Both the position numbers and the translations under genes were made by a program. A DNA stretch of 31,349 nt, from contig JBMNSO010000007.1 in assembly GCA_050945235.1 (NCBI GenBank), positions 1-31,349 of the forward strand, given 5' to 3'. Below are positions 23,734 through 31,349 of this stretch, piece after piece (positions within the stretch are counted from its first letter, which is position 1; every line of letters starts with the position of its first letter). The notes below the pieces were generated by a model. It worked only from the letters and a program-made list of their open reading frames with translations, was not told where the DNA came from and made no database searches. Origin of the DNA: DUOD01 sp050945235. GTDB lineage: Bacteria > Bacillota > Clostridia > DUOD01.

Positions 23734-24264
23734 TTAAAACTCGATACCCTTTCTTGCCTTTACACCTTTGTCCATATAATGTTTCACAGGCTTCATCTCG
23801 GTTATCAAATCTGCTTTTTCCTTGAGGAGATTAGGGACATCCCTGCCAGTGAGCACTATTTCCATCCCTTCAGGCTTTTGGTCCAGCAGGTGGCAAAGGG
23901 TGCCCTCCGGTAATAATCCATTATTTACGGCCCCTACCATTTCATCCAATATTAACAGGTCGCAACCACCATTGGCCATGATATCCTTGATAAAGGCAAG
24001 TCCTCTTTCCATATCATCCTTGAGCTTACCCTTCTCAATATCCGATAACTGCCAAAAGAATTTTTTGCTTTCGCAAAACCTGTGGATCTCAAAATAAGGT
24101 TTTACATATTCTATAGAATGTAGTTCTCCTGTATCACTACCCTTTAAAAACTGTATCATAATCACCTTAAGCCCCCTGCCTATAGCCCTGAAGGCTAGAC
24201 CTAAGGCTGCAGTTGTTTTTCCTTTCCCATTTCCTGTATATATTTGAATATATCCCTTTTTCAT
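23734..24264 (-). CDS. cobO: Cob(I)yrinic acid a,c-diamide adenosyltransferase
   Basis: Transfers the adenosyl group of ATP to reduced corrinoid, making the adenosylcobalamin form. The 176-residue product has the family's unusual P-loop GNGKGKTT (residues 11-18) and the LLILDEM strand (Walker B-like), with the conserved end MKPVKHYMDKGVKARKGIE. The ATG at 24264 (MKKGYIQIY) follows GGTAGGT; a longer frame upstream is not supported. It lies 98 bases past purD, behind that gene's terminator hairpin, so it is probably expressed separately or by read-through. It implies use of B12 in this organism. CobA/BtuR is another name for the same family. Confidence 0.93.
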   Translation of the reverse strand: MKKGYIQIYTGNGKGKTTAALGLAFRAIGRGLKVIMIQFLKGSDTGELHSIEYVKPYFEIHRFCESKKFFWQLSDIEKGKLKDDMERGLAFIKDIMANGGCDLLILDEMVGAVNNGLLPEGTLCHLLDQKPEGMEIVLTGRDVPNLLKEKADLITEMKPVKHYMDKGVKARKGIEF

Positions 24265-24311
24265 AGTACCTACCTTTCTAATATTGAAACCCACCGTTTA
24301 TAGTTAAAGAA

Positions 24312-24354
24312 TATAATAAACTGCCTATGACACCCCAAAACCCGTCATAGGCAG
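24312..24354 (-). terminator. Terminator of the purine operon
   Basis: On the minus strand CTGCCTATGAC (24354-24344) pairs perfectly with GTCATAGGCAG (24331-24321), then TTTATTATATTC follows. It begins 8 bases after the purD stop codon. Confidence 0.85.
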
Positions 24355-24362
24355 CAGTATTA

Positions 24363-25622
24363 CTATTTGCAACCAATATCCCGTCTAAAGTGCATGTTTT
24401 GGAAGGATACCCCTTCAACCATTTGATAGGCCTTACCCACAGCCTTGGTTAAGGATTCACCCATGGCAGTTATGCCAAGCACCCTCCCGCCATTTGTATA
24501 ATATTTACCATCCCTATATACAGTACCTGCATGAAACACCATGCAGTCACTATCCTTTATCTTATCCAGGCCTGATATTTCATAGCCTTTTTGGTATGCC
24601 TTTGGATATCCACCGGAGGCCAGTATTATACATGCGGCGGGTCTATTATCCCATTTAAGTTCAACTTCCTTTAATTTACCGTCTATTATTTTTAGAAAAA
24701 TATCCACCAAATCGTTTTTCAGCCTGGGAAGTACCACCTGGGTTTCGGGATCGCCAAACCTTGCGTTATATTCCAATACCTTAGGGCCTTCCTTTGTAAG
24801 CATGAGTCCAAAATATATAACTCCTTTAAAGGGACGCCCCTCTTGTTTCATTGCCCTTATTGTTGGATGTACTATTTTGTCCATAACCTGTTTGTGTATG
24901 GCATCCGTATAATAGGGACTGGGAGAAAAAGCACCCATACCACCCGTATTGGGACCCTCATCGTTGTCATAGGCCCTTTTATGATCCTGGCTGCTTACCA
25001 TCGGCAGCACGGTTTCCCCATCGGTAAAAGCCAGCAGCGATACCTCGGGACCGGTTATAAACTGTTCAATTACCACCCTTTCCCCAGCTTGGTTAAAGAT
25101 TCTCTTTACCATCATACTATCCAACGCCTCGATTGCTTCTCCTTGGTCCTTTGCAATAATTACACCCTTACCAAGAGCAAGACCGTCTGCTTTGATAACC
25201 ACCGGGAAAGGGCAGGAGGTTGTTACAAATTCCTTGGCATCTGTAAAATTGTCAAAGACCCTGTAGGAGGCAGTGGGAATACCATACCTTTTCATTAAAT
25301 CCTTGGCAAAGGTCTTACTGCCCTCAATAGCAGCTGCAGCCTTACTGGGACCAAAGGCCTTTATGCCTTTTTCCTCAAACCTGTCTATCGCACCTAAAAC
25401 CAAGGGATCATCCGGTGCAACCACTACCAGATCTATATTATTGTCCACAGCAAACCCCACCATGCCATCGATATCGGTGGCAGATATATCAACACATTTT
25501 GCCAGTTGAGATATTCCTCCATTGCCCGGGGCACAGTATATTTCTTTTACCATGCTGCTTTGGCTGATTTTCCATACAAGGGCATGTTCCCTTCCACCGC
25601 CCCCGATAACTAGTACCTTCAC
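24363..25622 (-). CDS. purD: Phosphoribosylamine--glycine ligase (GAR synthetase)
   Basis: Joins phosphoribosylamine and glycine with ATP, the second step of purine synthesis. The 419-residue ATP-grasp enzyme starts with MKVLVIGGGGREHALVWK. It has the nucleotide-binding stretch (FPVVIKADGLALGKGV, residues about 138-153), the substrate loop (DHKRAYDNDEGPNTGGMGAFSP), and the late EYNARFGDPETQ metal/ATP site. Length is normal. It is the last gene of the purine operon, 20 bases after purH, and is followed by a terminator hairpin. Confidence 0.98.
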   Translation of the reverse strand: MKVLVIGGGGREHALVWKISQSSMVKEIYCAPGNGGISQLAKCVDISATDIDGMVGFAVDNNIDLVVVAPDDPLVLGAIDRFEEKGIKAFGPSKAAAAIEGSKTFAKDLMKRYGIPTASYRVFDNFTDAKEFVTTSCPFPVVIKADGLALGKGVIIAKDQGEAIEALDSMMVKRIFNQAGERVVIEQFITGPEVSLLAFTDGETVLPMVSSQDHKRAYDNDEGPNTGGMGAFSPSPYYTDAIHKQVMDKIVHPTIRAMKQEGRPFKGVIYFGLMLTKEGPKVLEYNARFGDPETQVVLPRLKNDLVDIFLKIIDGKLKEVELKWDNRPAACIILASGGYPKAYQKGYEISGLDKIKDSDCMVFHAGTVYRDGKYYTNGGRVLGITAMGESLTKAVGKAYQMVEGVSFQNMHFRRDIGCK

Positions 25623-25642
25623 TATCCAATACCCCCATACTC

Positions 25643-27187
25643 TTAATGCTTAAAATGCCTCATTTTTGTAAATACCATGGCTATGCCAAATTCATCAGCC
25701 TTTTCTATGGACAGGTTATCTTTTAATGAACCTCCCGGCTGGATTATTGCCGTGATCCCTGCCTTACCGGCAGCCTCTACGCTATCAGGGAATGGGAAGA
25801 AGGCATCCGATGCCAAAACTGCACCCTTTACCCTTTGTCCACTTCTTTCTACCGCCTGGGTGGTTGCCCATATTCTGTTCACCTGACCAGGTCCTATTCC
25901 CAGGGATTGCTTATCCTTGCAAATGGCAATGCCGTTGGACTTGGTATGCTTTACCACCTTCCAGGCGAATATCAAATCTTCCATCTCCTTGTCGGTGGGT
26001 TTTCTTTTGGTAACCACCTCGAGGCTATCCATGTCAATCAAGGTATTGTCAATGTCCTGGACCAAAAGCCCGCCACCAACTTTTTTCATGTCCATGGCGG
26101 TGTCCGGCAACTTGGCTGTTATTTCCTCCAATTGCAACAACCTGATATTCTTTTTAGCCTTTAGGATGCTAAGTGCCTCCTGTGAAAAGGACGGTGCAAT
26201 GACTATCTCAATGAAGATCTTATTTATTTCTGCTGCTGTCCTTTCGTCTATTTCCCTGTTGGAAGCTATGATACCACCGAATATGGATACGGGGTCGGCT
26301 TCATAGGCCTTCATATAGGCGTCGTATATATTATCGGCGCTGCCTACGCCACAGGGATTAGCATGTTTTACACCCACTATGGTAGGTTCTTCAAATTCCC
26401 TGAGCAAATCCAAGGCTCCATTGGTATCATTTATATTATTAAAGGACAGCTCCTTTCCATGCAATTGTACAGCTTGTGCTATACTCCCTTTAACCGGCAG
26501 AACTTCCCTGTAAAAAGCCGCAGTCTGGTGGGGGTTTTCGCCGTACCTCATATCCTGAATCTTCTCAAAGGTTATGGTGAACTTTTGAGGAAATTTGTCA
26601 AGACCCTTACTACTCCTTAAGTAATGAGCTATCATGGCATCATACTGGCCGGTATGTTCGAAAACCTTTAGCGCAAGACCGTACCTTGTATCAAGCTTTG
26701 TGTCACCATTGGCTCTAATTTCTTCCAATACCCTTTCATAATCCCCTGGGTCAACTACAACGGTCACGCCCTGATAGTTCTTGGCGGCCGATCGGAGCAT
26801 GGTAGGTCCGCCGATATCAATATTCTCGATGGCTTCCTCCAGGGTAACCCCAGGTTTCATAATAGTCTGTTTAAAGGGATACAGGTTAATTACCACCATA
26901 TCTATAGTATCAATACCCAATTCCCTTAACTGTTTCATATGCTCCGCATTATCCCTGACAGCCAATAAGCCGCCATGGATCTTTGGATGAAGGGTTTTAA
27001 CCCTACCATTTAGGCATTCAGGGAATCCCGTTATATCCGATACATTTGTCACCTTAATTCCTGCATCGCTTAATGCCTTGGCGGTACCACCGGTTGATAT
27101 GATTTCAATTCCTAAACTATCTAAATCCTTTCCAAACTCAACTATCCCAGTCTTATCTGACACACTTATTAAAGCCTTTTTTATCAT
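25643..27187 (-). CDS. purH: Bifunctional AICAR formyltransferase / IMP cyclohydrolase
   Basis: Catalyses the last two steps to IMP. The 514-residue protein has the N-terminal IMP cyclohydrolase (MGS-like) domain, with KALISVSDKTGI at residues 3-14 and STGGTAKAL. The AICAR formyltransferase part follows, with RYGENPHQTAAFY and a late DAFFPFPDSVE region. I use ATG 27187, preceded by AAAGGAGGAATAAAC; an upstream in-frame start at 27220 lies inside purN and has no site. It starts 2 bases after the purN stop, indicating tight coupling. Confidence 0.98.
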   Translation of the reverse strand: MIKKALISVSDKTGIVEFGKDLDSLGIEIISTGGTAKALSDAGIKVTNVSDITGFPECLNGRVKTLHPKIHGGLLAVRDNAEHMKQLRELGIDTIDMVVINLYPFKQTIMKPGVTLEEAIENIDIGGPTMLRSAAKNYQGVTVVVDPGDYERVLEEIRANGDTKLDTRYGLALKVFEHTGQYDAMIAHYLRSSKGLDKFPQKFTITFEKIQDMRYGENPHQTAAFYREVLPVKGSIAQAVQLHGKELSFNNINDTNGALDLLREFEEPTIVGVKHANPCGVGSADNIYDAYMKAYEADPVSIFGGIIASNREIDERTAAEINKIFIEIVIAPSFSQEALSILKAKKNIRLLQLEEITAKLPDTAMDMKKVGGGLLVQDIDNTLIDMDSLEVVTKRKPTDKEMEDLIFAWKVVKHTKSNGIAICKDKQSLGIGPGQVNRIWATTQAVERSGQRVKGAVLASDAFFPFPDSVEAAGKAGITAIIQPGGSLKDNLSIEKADEFGIAMVFTKMRHFKH

Positions 27188-27189
27188 GT

Positions 27190-27828
27190 TTATTCCTCCT
27201 TTGGTATTATTGACACCCATCGACCTTCTATCTTTAGTCTCCCCTCTACCAGCAGTTTAACAGCTAAGGGCAATAGCTTGTGCTCCACTTCTAGCACCCT
27301 ATTGGAAAGAGTATCTACATTATCTCCATCCATTACTTCCACCGCCTGTTGCAATATTATTGGTCCGGTATCGGCTTGTTCATCAACGAAATGAACAGTT
27401 GCACCGGTTATTTTCACTCCGTAATCCAGGACGGCTTTATGTACCCTACTCCCATAAAACCCCATGCCGCAAAAACTGGGTATTAATGAAGGATGGATAT
27501 TTATTATTTTATATCTATAATGTTCTATAATCTCTGGCCCTAATATACTCAAATAACCGGCCAGTACTATAAAGTCAATTTTATTTTCCTTTAATAGCCT
27601 CAATATGTACCTATTATATTGATCCTTATCAATAAACTTTGACGGTCTTACTACATGGCTGGGAATACCTGCCTTCTCTGCCCGTTTCAAAGCAAAGACT
27701 CCGGTTTTATTGGAAATTACAATACCAATTTCGCAATTTGTTATATATCCATTTTCAATACCATCGATTATTGCCTGCAGGTTGCTTCCCCCACCGGACA
27801 CCATGACCGCTATTTTCTTTACTGGCAT
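27190..27828 (-). CDS. purN: Phosphoribosylglycinamide formyltransferase (PurN)
   Basis: Transfers a formyl group from 10-formyl-tetrahydrofolate to GAR. The 212-residue product shows the opening IAVMVSGGGSNLQAI, the active-site region INIHPSLIPSF (Asn and His), and the catalytic Asp context GATVHFVDEQADTGPII. Length is normal. Its start overlaps the end of purM by 10 bases, and its stop lies just before the purH start. Confidence 0.98.
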   Translation of the reverse strand: MPVKKIAVMVSGGGSNLQAIIDGIENGYITNCEIGIVISNKTGVFALKRAEKAGIPSHVVRPSKFIDKDQYNRYILRLLKENKIDFIVLAGYLSILGPEIIEHYRYKIINIHPSLIPSFCGMGFYGSRVHKAVLDYGVKITGATVHFVDEQADTGPIILQQAVEVMDGDNVDTLSNRVLEVEHKLLPLAVKLLVEGRLKIEGRWVSIIPKEE

Positions 27829-28847
27829 ATGTCAACACCTGTCTCTCCCTCCACTATTTCCCCAATTACATTGACATTATATTTAAAACCATTACCTATC
27901 TTAAGTACATCATCCACCGATCCTTTATCCACTGCCAGTACCATACCGATGCCCATGTTGAAGGTATTGAACAGCTGTATATCCTCAAGGCCGGACATAG
28001 CCTTTAATATGGAGAAAATAGGGGGTATCTCCCAGCTGTTTCGGTGTACAATGGCCTTAAGCCCCTCAGGCAGCATCCTGGGTATATTTTCCACAAAGCC
28101 GCCCCCCGTTATATGGGCAATACCCTTTACCCTGACCTTTTTAAGAATTGAGAAAATATCCTTTACGTATATCCTGGTAGGTTTTAACAGTTCCTGTCCA
28201 TAGGTACAACCTAAATCATCGCTATATAGATCTAAAACATTATTGTTATCAACCATTAACCTTCTGACTAATGAATAACCATTGCTATGGAGACCAGAAG
28301 ATGACAGTCCTATTAATATATCGCCCTTGGTTATATCACTGCCTGTTATTATTCTATCCCTATCCACCATGCCCACCGCAAAACCCGCTAAATCATACTC
28401 ACCATTTTTATAAAACCCGGGCATTTCGGCCGTTTCCCCACCGATTAGGGCGCAACCGGCCTGAACACAGCCCGCTGCTACCCCCTCCACAACGGCGGCC
28501 ATTTTTTCAGGTTCCTGCTTGCCGGTGGCAATATAGTCTAGAAAGAACAGGGGATAGGCACCCTGGCATATGATGTCATTGACGCACATTGCCACACAAT
28601 CCTGGCCAATGGTATTGTGTATATCCATTAAAAAAGCAATCTTCAGTTTTGTACCCACGCCATCGGCTCCGGCAACCAAGACAGGTTGCTTTATCCCTTT
28701 GGTATCTAGGGCATATAAACCGCTGAAACTGCCTATACCTCCCAATACATTTTTATTATAGGTACTGGCTACATGTTTCTTCATAAGCTCAACGGCTTTA
28801 TACCCGGCATGTATATCTACGCCAGAATCTTCATAACTAATCGCCAT
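27819..28847 (-). CDS. purM: Phosphoribosylformylglycinamidine cyclo-ligase (AIR synthetase)
   Basis: Closes the imidazole ring to give aminoimidazole ribonucleotide, using ATP. The 342-residue product shows the family signature around SYEDSGVDIHAGYKAVE, GVGTKLKIAF, the glycine-rich GGETAEMPGFY, and late AHITGGGFVENIPRMLP. Length is normal. Its start overlaps the end of purF by 11 bases, and its end overlaps purN. Confidence 0.98.
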   Translation of the reverse strand: MAISYEDSGVDIHAGYKAVELMKKHVASTYNKNVLGGIGSFSGLYALDTKGIKQPVLVAGADGVGTKLKIAFLMDIHNTIGQDCVAMCVNDIICQGAYPLFFLDYIATGKQEPEKMAAVVEGVAAGCVQAGCALIGGETAEMPGFYKNGEYDLAGFAVGMVDRDRIITGSDITKGDILIGLSSSGLHSNGYSLVRRLMVDNNNVLDLYSDDLGCTYGQELLKPTRIYVKDIFSILKKVRVKGIAHITGGGFVENIPRMLPEGLKAIVHRNSWEIPPIFSILKAMSGLEDIQLFNTFNMGIGMVLAVDKGSVDDVLKIGNGFKYNVNVIGEIVEGETGVDICQ

Positions 28848-30309
28848 TTTTATCCTCCTGTTTTCTACATTTTATATCGTCTTTATCATGACAGGGTACT
28901 TCCATGGGATATTGACCGTTAAAGCATCCCGTACAGAATTGGCAGCTACTTCCTTCAACTGTCTTGAGCAAACCATCAATACTAATATACCCCAAGCTGT
29001 CAGCACCTATCAACTTTCGTATTTCTTCCACCGTGTAAACGGCACCTACCAACTGGTTTGTGGAAGGTGTATCTATGCCAAAATAGCAGGGCGATACCAC
29101 AGGGGGCGAGCTTATTCTCATATGCACTTCCCTGGCACCGGCCGTCCTCAACATCTCCACGATTTTCCTGCTGGTGGTACCCCTTACTATTGAATCGTCT
29201 ATCATCGCTATCCTCTTGCCCTGAACCATTTTTCTTAGGGCATTCAACTTGATGCGAACCGCCTGTTCCCGCATGGATTGACTGGGCTGGATAAAGGTCC
29301 TACCCACATAACGGTTTTTTATCAAACCTTCGCCATAGGGTATATTACTTTGCTCCGCATAGCCAATAGCTGCGGTCGTACCCGAATCAGGTACCCCGAT
29401 CACCATATCCACATCGGCAGGGTGCTCCATAGCCAGGTACCTACCTGCCTCCCTTCTTGCTTGATACACGCTGATACCATCAATGGTGCTGTCAGTCCTG
29501 GCCAGATATACAAACTCAAATATACACAGGCTGGACTTTAGCGGTACCTTGGTCTGAATAGAATTTAAGCCGTCTTTATCTATAATTATGATTTCCCCCG
29601 GCTTTACATCCCTTATATAATCAGCACCCACTGCATCAAAGGCACAGGTTTCCGATGCCAGCACATAGGAATCATTGATCCTACCCAAAGCCAGCGGCCT
29701 TATGCCATAGGGATCCCTTATACCGATGAGTTTATCCTTTGTCATCATAACGATCGCATAGGAACCCTTAATCCTGTTTATGGTTTTTTCCACAGCAGTC
29801 ACCAAGTCCTCGTTCCTATACTGTGCAATCAATGTTGCAATAACTTCGCTATCGATGGAGGTTTGAAATATTGCACCCTTCTCTTCCATCTCCCGTCTTA
29901 GTTCCTGTGCATTGGTTAAACTGCCGTTATGGGCAAGGGCTATATCCCCGCCCTTATATTTTATCACAAGGGGCTGGGCATTTACCGTATGGCTATCCCC
30001 GGCGGCGGAATACCTTACATGCCCCAGGGCAATATTGCCTCGGTTGAGTTGCTGCAACTTATCCCTGGTAAAGACCTCAACCACAAGTCCCATTTGTTTG
30101 TGGTATACAATCCCCTTATCAGTTGATATGGCAATACCGGCGCTTTCCTGTCCCCTGTGCTGAAGGGCATATAAACCGTAATAACACGCATCAGCACAGT
30201 CAATACCGTCCTTGTCGTATATACCAAATACACCGCATTCTTCCTTTAGTTTATCCATCATTATGTTTGGCTCACATAGCATATTATTGTCTCCCGTCAC
30301 CTGATTCAT
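28837..30309 (-). CDS. purF: Amidophosphoribosyltransferase
   Basis: First committed step of purine synthesis, from PRPP and glutamine. The product has 490 residues. The catalytic nucleophile is Cys25 (EECGVFGIYD), exposed after removal of a propeptide. The glutaminase domain has YGLYALQHRGQESAGI. The PRPP loop is IAMIDDSIVRGTTS. Cysteines of the Bacillus-type [4Fe-4S] enzyme are visible (CIFEFVYLARTDS, SPCYFGIDTP, CQFCTGCF). The start at 30309 gives a 24-residue propeptide, longer than usual; ATG at 30282 would give 15 and also has a usable GGGAG site, so the exact start is open. It follows purC by 5 bases and overlaps purM. Confidence 0.97.
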   Translation of the reverse strand: MNQVTGDNNMLCEPNIMMDKLKEECGVFGIYDKDGIDCADACYYGLYALQHRGQESAGIAISTDKGIVYHKQMGLVVEVFTRDKLQQLNRGNIALGHVRYSAAGDSHTVNAQPLVIKYKGGDIALAHNGSLTNAQELRREMEEKGAIFQTSIDSEVIATLIAQYRNEDLVTAVEKTINRIKGSYAIVMMTKDKLIGIRDPYGIRPLALGRINDSYVLASETCAFDAVGADYIRDVKPGEIIIIDKDGLNSIQTKVPLKSSLCIFEFVYLARTDSTIDGISVYQARREAGRYLAMEHPADVDMVIGVPDSGTTAAIGYAEQSNIPYGEGLIKNRYVGRTFIQPSQSMREQAVRIKLNALRKMVQGKRIAMIDDSIVRGTTSRKIVEMLRTAGAREVHMRISSPPVVSPCYFGIDTPSTNQLVGAVYTVEEIRKLIGADSLGYISIDGLLKTVEGSSCQFCTGCFNGQYPMEVPCHDKDDIKCRKQEDKNGD

Positions 30310-30314
30310 TATCC

Positions 30315-31025
30315 TTACCTTTCACCCATAAGCCTTTTGAGTATTTCCTGGTAAGCTTGCTCAACGTTGCCCAAATCCCTTCTAAACCTATCCTTATCAA
30401 GCTTTTCGCCGGTGGTGGAATCCCAGAACCTGCAAGTATCCGGCGAAATCTCGTCGGCCAGCACAACCTGGCCCTTAAAACGTCCAAACTCCAGCTTAAA
30501 GTCGATTAAATCTATTTTTAGATCCTTTAAATAAGCCCTTAATATATCATTTACCTTAAAGGACATCTCCGAAATGGTTTTAATTTCTTGGGGTGTTGCC
30601 AGGTCCATGGCATAGATATGATATTCATTTACCATGGGATCTCCCAGTTCATCGTTTTTGTAGCAAAACTCCAACACAGTATGGTTTAGCACCCTGCCCT
30701 CCGGTATACCCAATCTCTTTGAAAGACTACCGGCAGCAATATTCCTTACTATTACTTCGACGGGAATTATTTCAACCTTCTTTACTATTGTCTCCCTGTC
30801 GTTTATCTCCTCCACATAGTGGGTGGCAATACCCGACCTCTCCAGTAACTGGAATAGATGATTGGATACCCTATTATTTATAACACCTTTTCCCACTATG
30901 GTGCCCTTTTTTAAACCGTTAAAAGCTGTGGCATCGTCCTTATACTCAACAATAAGCCTATCCTCCATATCGGTTTTATAAACCTTTTTAGCTTTACCTT
31001 CATATAATAGTTCTAGCTTTTTCAT
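30315..31025 (-). CDS. purC: Phosphoribosylaminoimidazole-succinocarboxamide synthase (SAICAR synthetase)
   Basis: Adds aspartate to CAIR with ATP. The 236-residue product begins MKKLELLYEGKAKKVYKTD, with the family's YEGKAK nucleotide loop, then FNGLKKGTIVGKGVINN, VEVIVRNIAAGSL and LIDFKLEFGR, and the late ADEISPDTCRFWD. Length is normal. Its ATG overlaps the purE stop (ATGA), and purF starts 5 bases after its end. Confidence 0.98.
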   Translation of the reverse strand: MKKLELLYEGKAKKVYKTDMEDRLIVEYKDDATAFNGLKKGTIVGKGVINNRVSNHLFQLLERSGIATHYVEEINDRETIVKKVEIIPVEVIVRNIAAGSLSKRLGIPEGRVLNHTVLEFCYKNDELGDPMVNEYHIYAMDLATPQEIKTISEMSFKVNDILRAYLKDLKIDLIDFKLEFGRFKGQVVLADEISPDTCRFWDSTTGEKLDKDRFRRDLGNVEQAYQEILKRLMGER

Positions 31026-31349
31026 ATGTCAGCTGCCTCCTTCCTTATCTTAGCATCCTTTTTTTCAACTTCAGCTACCATTGCTGCCCGGAAATCCTCT
31101 AGCTTGCCCACGATTTTTGTATATTTTAAAGACAGAATCTGTGCGGCCAGCAAACCAGCGTTTTGTGCACCGTCTATTCCAACGGTTGCTACCGGAATGC
31201 CGGGGGGCATTTGGACGATTGAAAGCAGAGCGTCCATGCCATCCAATGCCGATGACTTTATAGGAATACCTATTACCGGTACCGGGGTAAAAGCAGCCAG
31301 TATTCCGGGTAAATGGGCAGCCTTTCCTGCTGCCGCGATTATTACATCA
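31022..31349 (-). CDS. purE: N5-carboxyaminoimidazole ribonucleotide mutase (PurE), N-terminus cut off by the window edge
   Basis: Rearranges N5-CAIR to CAIR. Only the C-terminal 108 residues are inside the window. They include the diagnostic AAAGKAAHLPGILAAFTPVPVIG, read in two parts, SALDGMDALLSIVQMPPGIPV, and NAGLLAAQIL, which match the end of class I PurE. The N-terminal half with the substrate Ser and the SDxP loop lies off the edge. The stop overlaps the purC start as ATGA. It is the first visible gene of the purine operon; the promoter and any purine riboswitch would lie to the right and cannot be seen. Confidence 0.95.
   Translation of the reverse strand, partial: DVIIAAAGKAAHLPGILAAFTPVPVIGIPIKSSALDGMDALLSIVQMPPGIPVATVGIDGAQNAGLLAAQILSLKYTKIVGKLEDFRAAMVAEVEKKDAKIRKEAADI

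Noticed and set aside
25673..27260. Several plus-strand ORFs opposite purH
   Set aside because: They are antisense shadows of a well-conserved gene, with no ribosome binding sites or recognisable domains.
1..31349. CRISPR array, insertion sequence or transposase
   Set aside because: No regularly spaced identical repeats and no transposase-like protein were seen on either strand.
31022..31349. Purine riboswitch for the pur operon
   Set aside because: The operon's leader lies outside the window, so nothing can be said about it.

Overview
The window looks like a chromosomal segment from a low-GC, endospore-forming anaerobe of the class Clostridia. The grounds are a CotF-type coat protein, a divergent alpha/beta-type small acid-soluble spore protein, a T-box leader, a lysine riboswitch, a glycyl-radical-enzyme activase, hybrid-cluster protein with rubredoxin, and heavy use of ATA (Ile) and AGG/AGA (Arg) codons. 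I cannot name a genus from the sequence alone. Most genes are on the minus strand.

Left part (1-7779): a T-box leader with a GUA specifier drives a 60-residue membrane protein and then valS, which runs off the left edge. Upstream lie a YgxA-like nucleotidyltransferase and pgsA, a tRNA-Pro(CGG), and glnS. On the plus strand follow a DUF2975 membrane protein with its small Cro/C1-type regulator, then a cotF-like gene with a Gln/Met-rich repeat insert.

Nitrosative/oxidative stress cluster (about 8001-11348): rubredoxin and hcp (probable operon), then ric, all on the minus strand. On the right the cluster is bounded by tRNA-Thr(CGU). On the left is a decayed copy of that tRNA's 3' end in the same orientation. 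Codon choice in hcp and ric differs from the neighbours. I read this as an old insertion at a tRNA gene, with decay of a duplicated tRNA locus as the alternative.

Middle (11499-19884): a glycyl-radical-enzyme activase without its partner enzyme, a membrane protein with a degenerate Mrr nuclease domain, a GNAT-like protein, an HD phosphohydrolase, a TPR protein with a possible C-terminal helix-turn-helix, a cold-shock protein, a SASP gene overlapping a methyltransferase gene, and an M20 amidohydrolase.

Lysine/diaminopimelate operon (20066-23672, plus strand): promoter, lysine riboswitch, terminator, asd, dapA and dapB. The dapB product is the most unusual protein here. It is 406 residues long, a normal DapB followed by what looks like the paired ACT regulatory module of an aspartokinase.

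Right part (23734-31349, minus strand): a corrinoid adenosyltransferase gene (cobO), then the purine operon purE-purC-purF-purM-purN-purH-purD with overlapping or near-overlapping junctions and a strong terminator hairpin after purD. purE runs off the right edge, so the operon promoter and leader are not visible.
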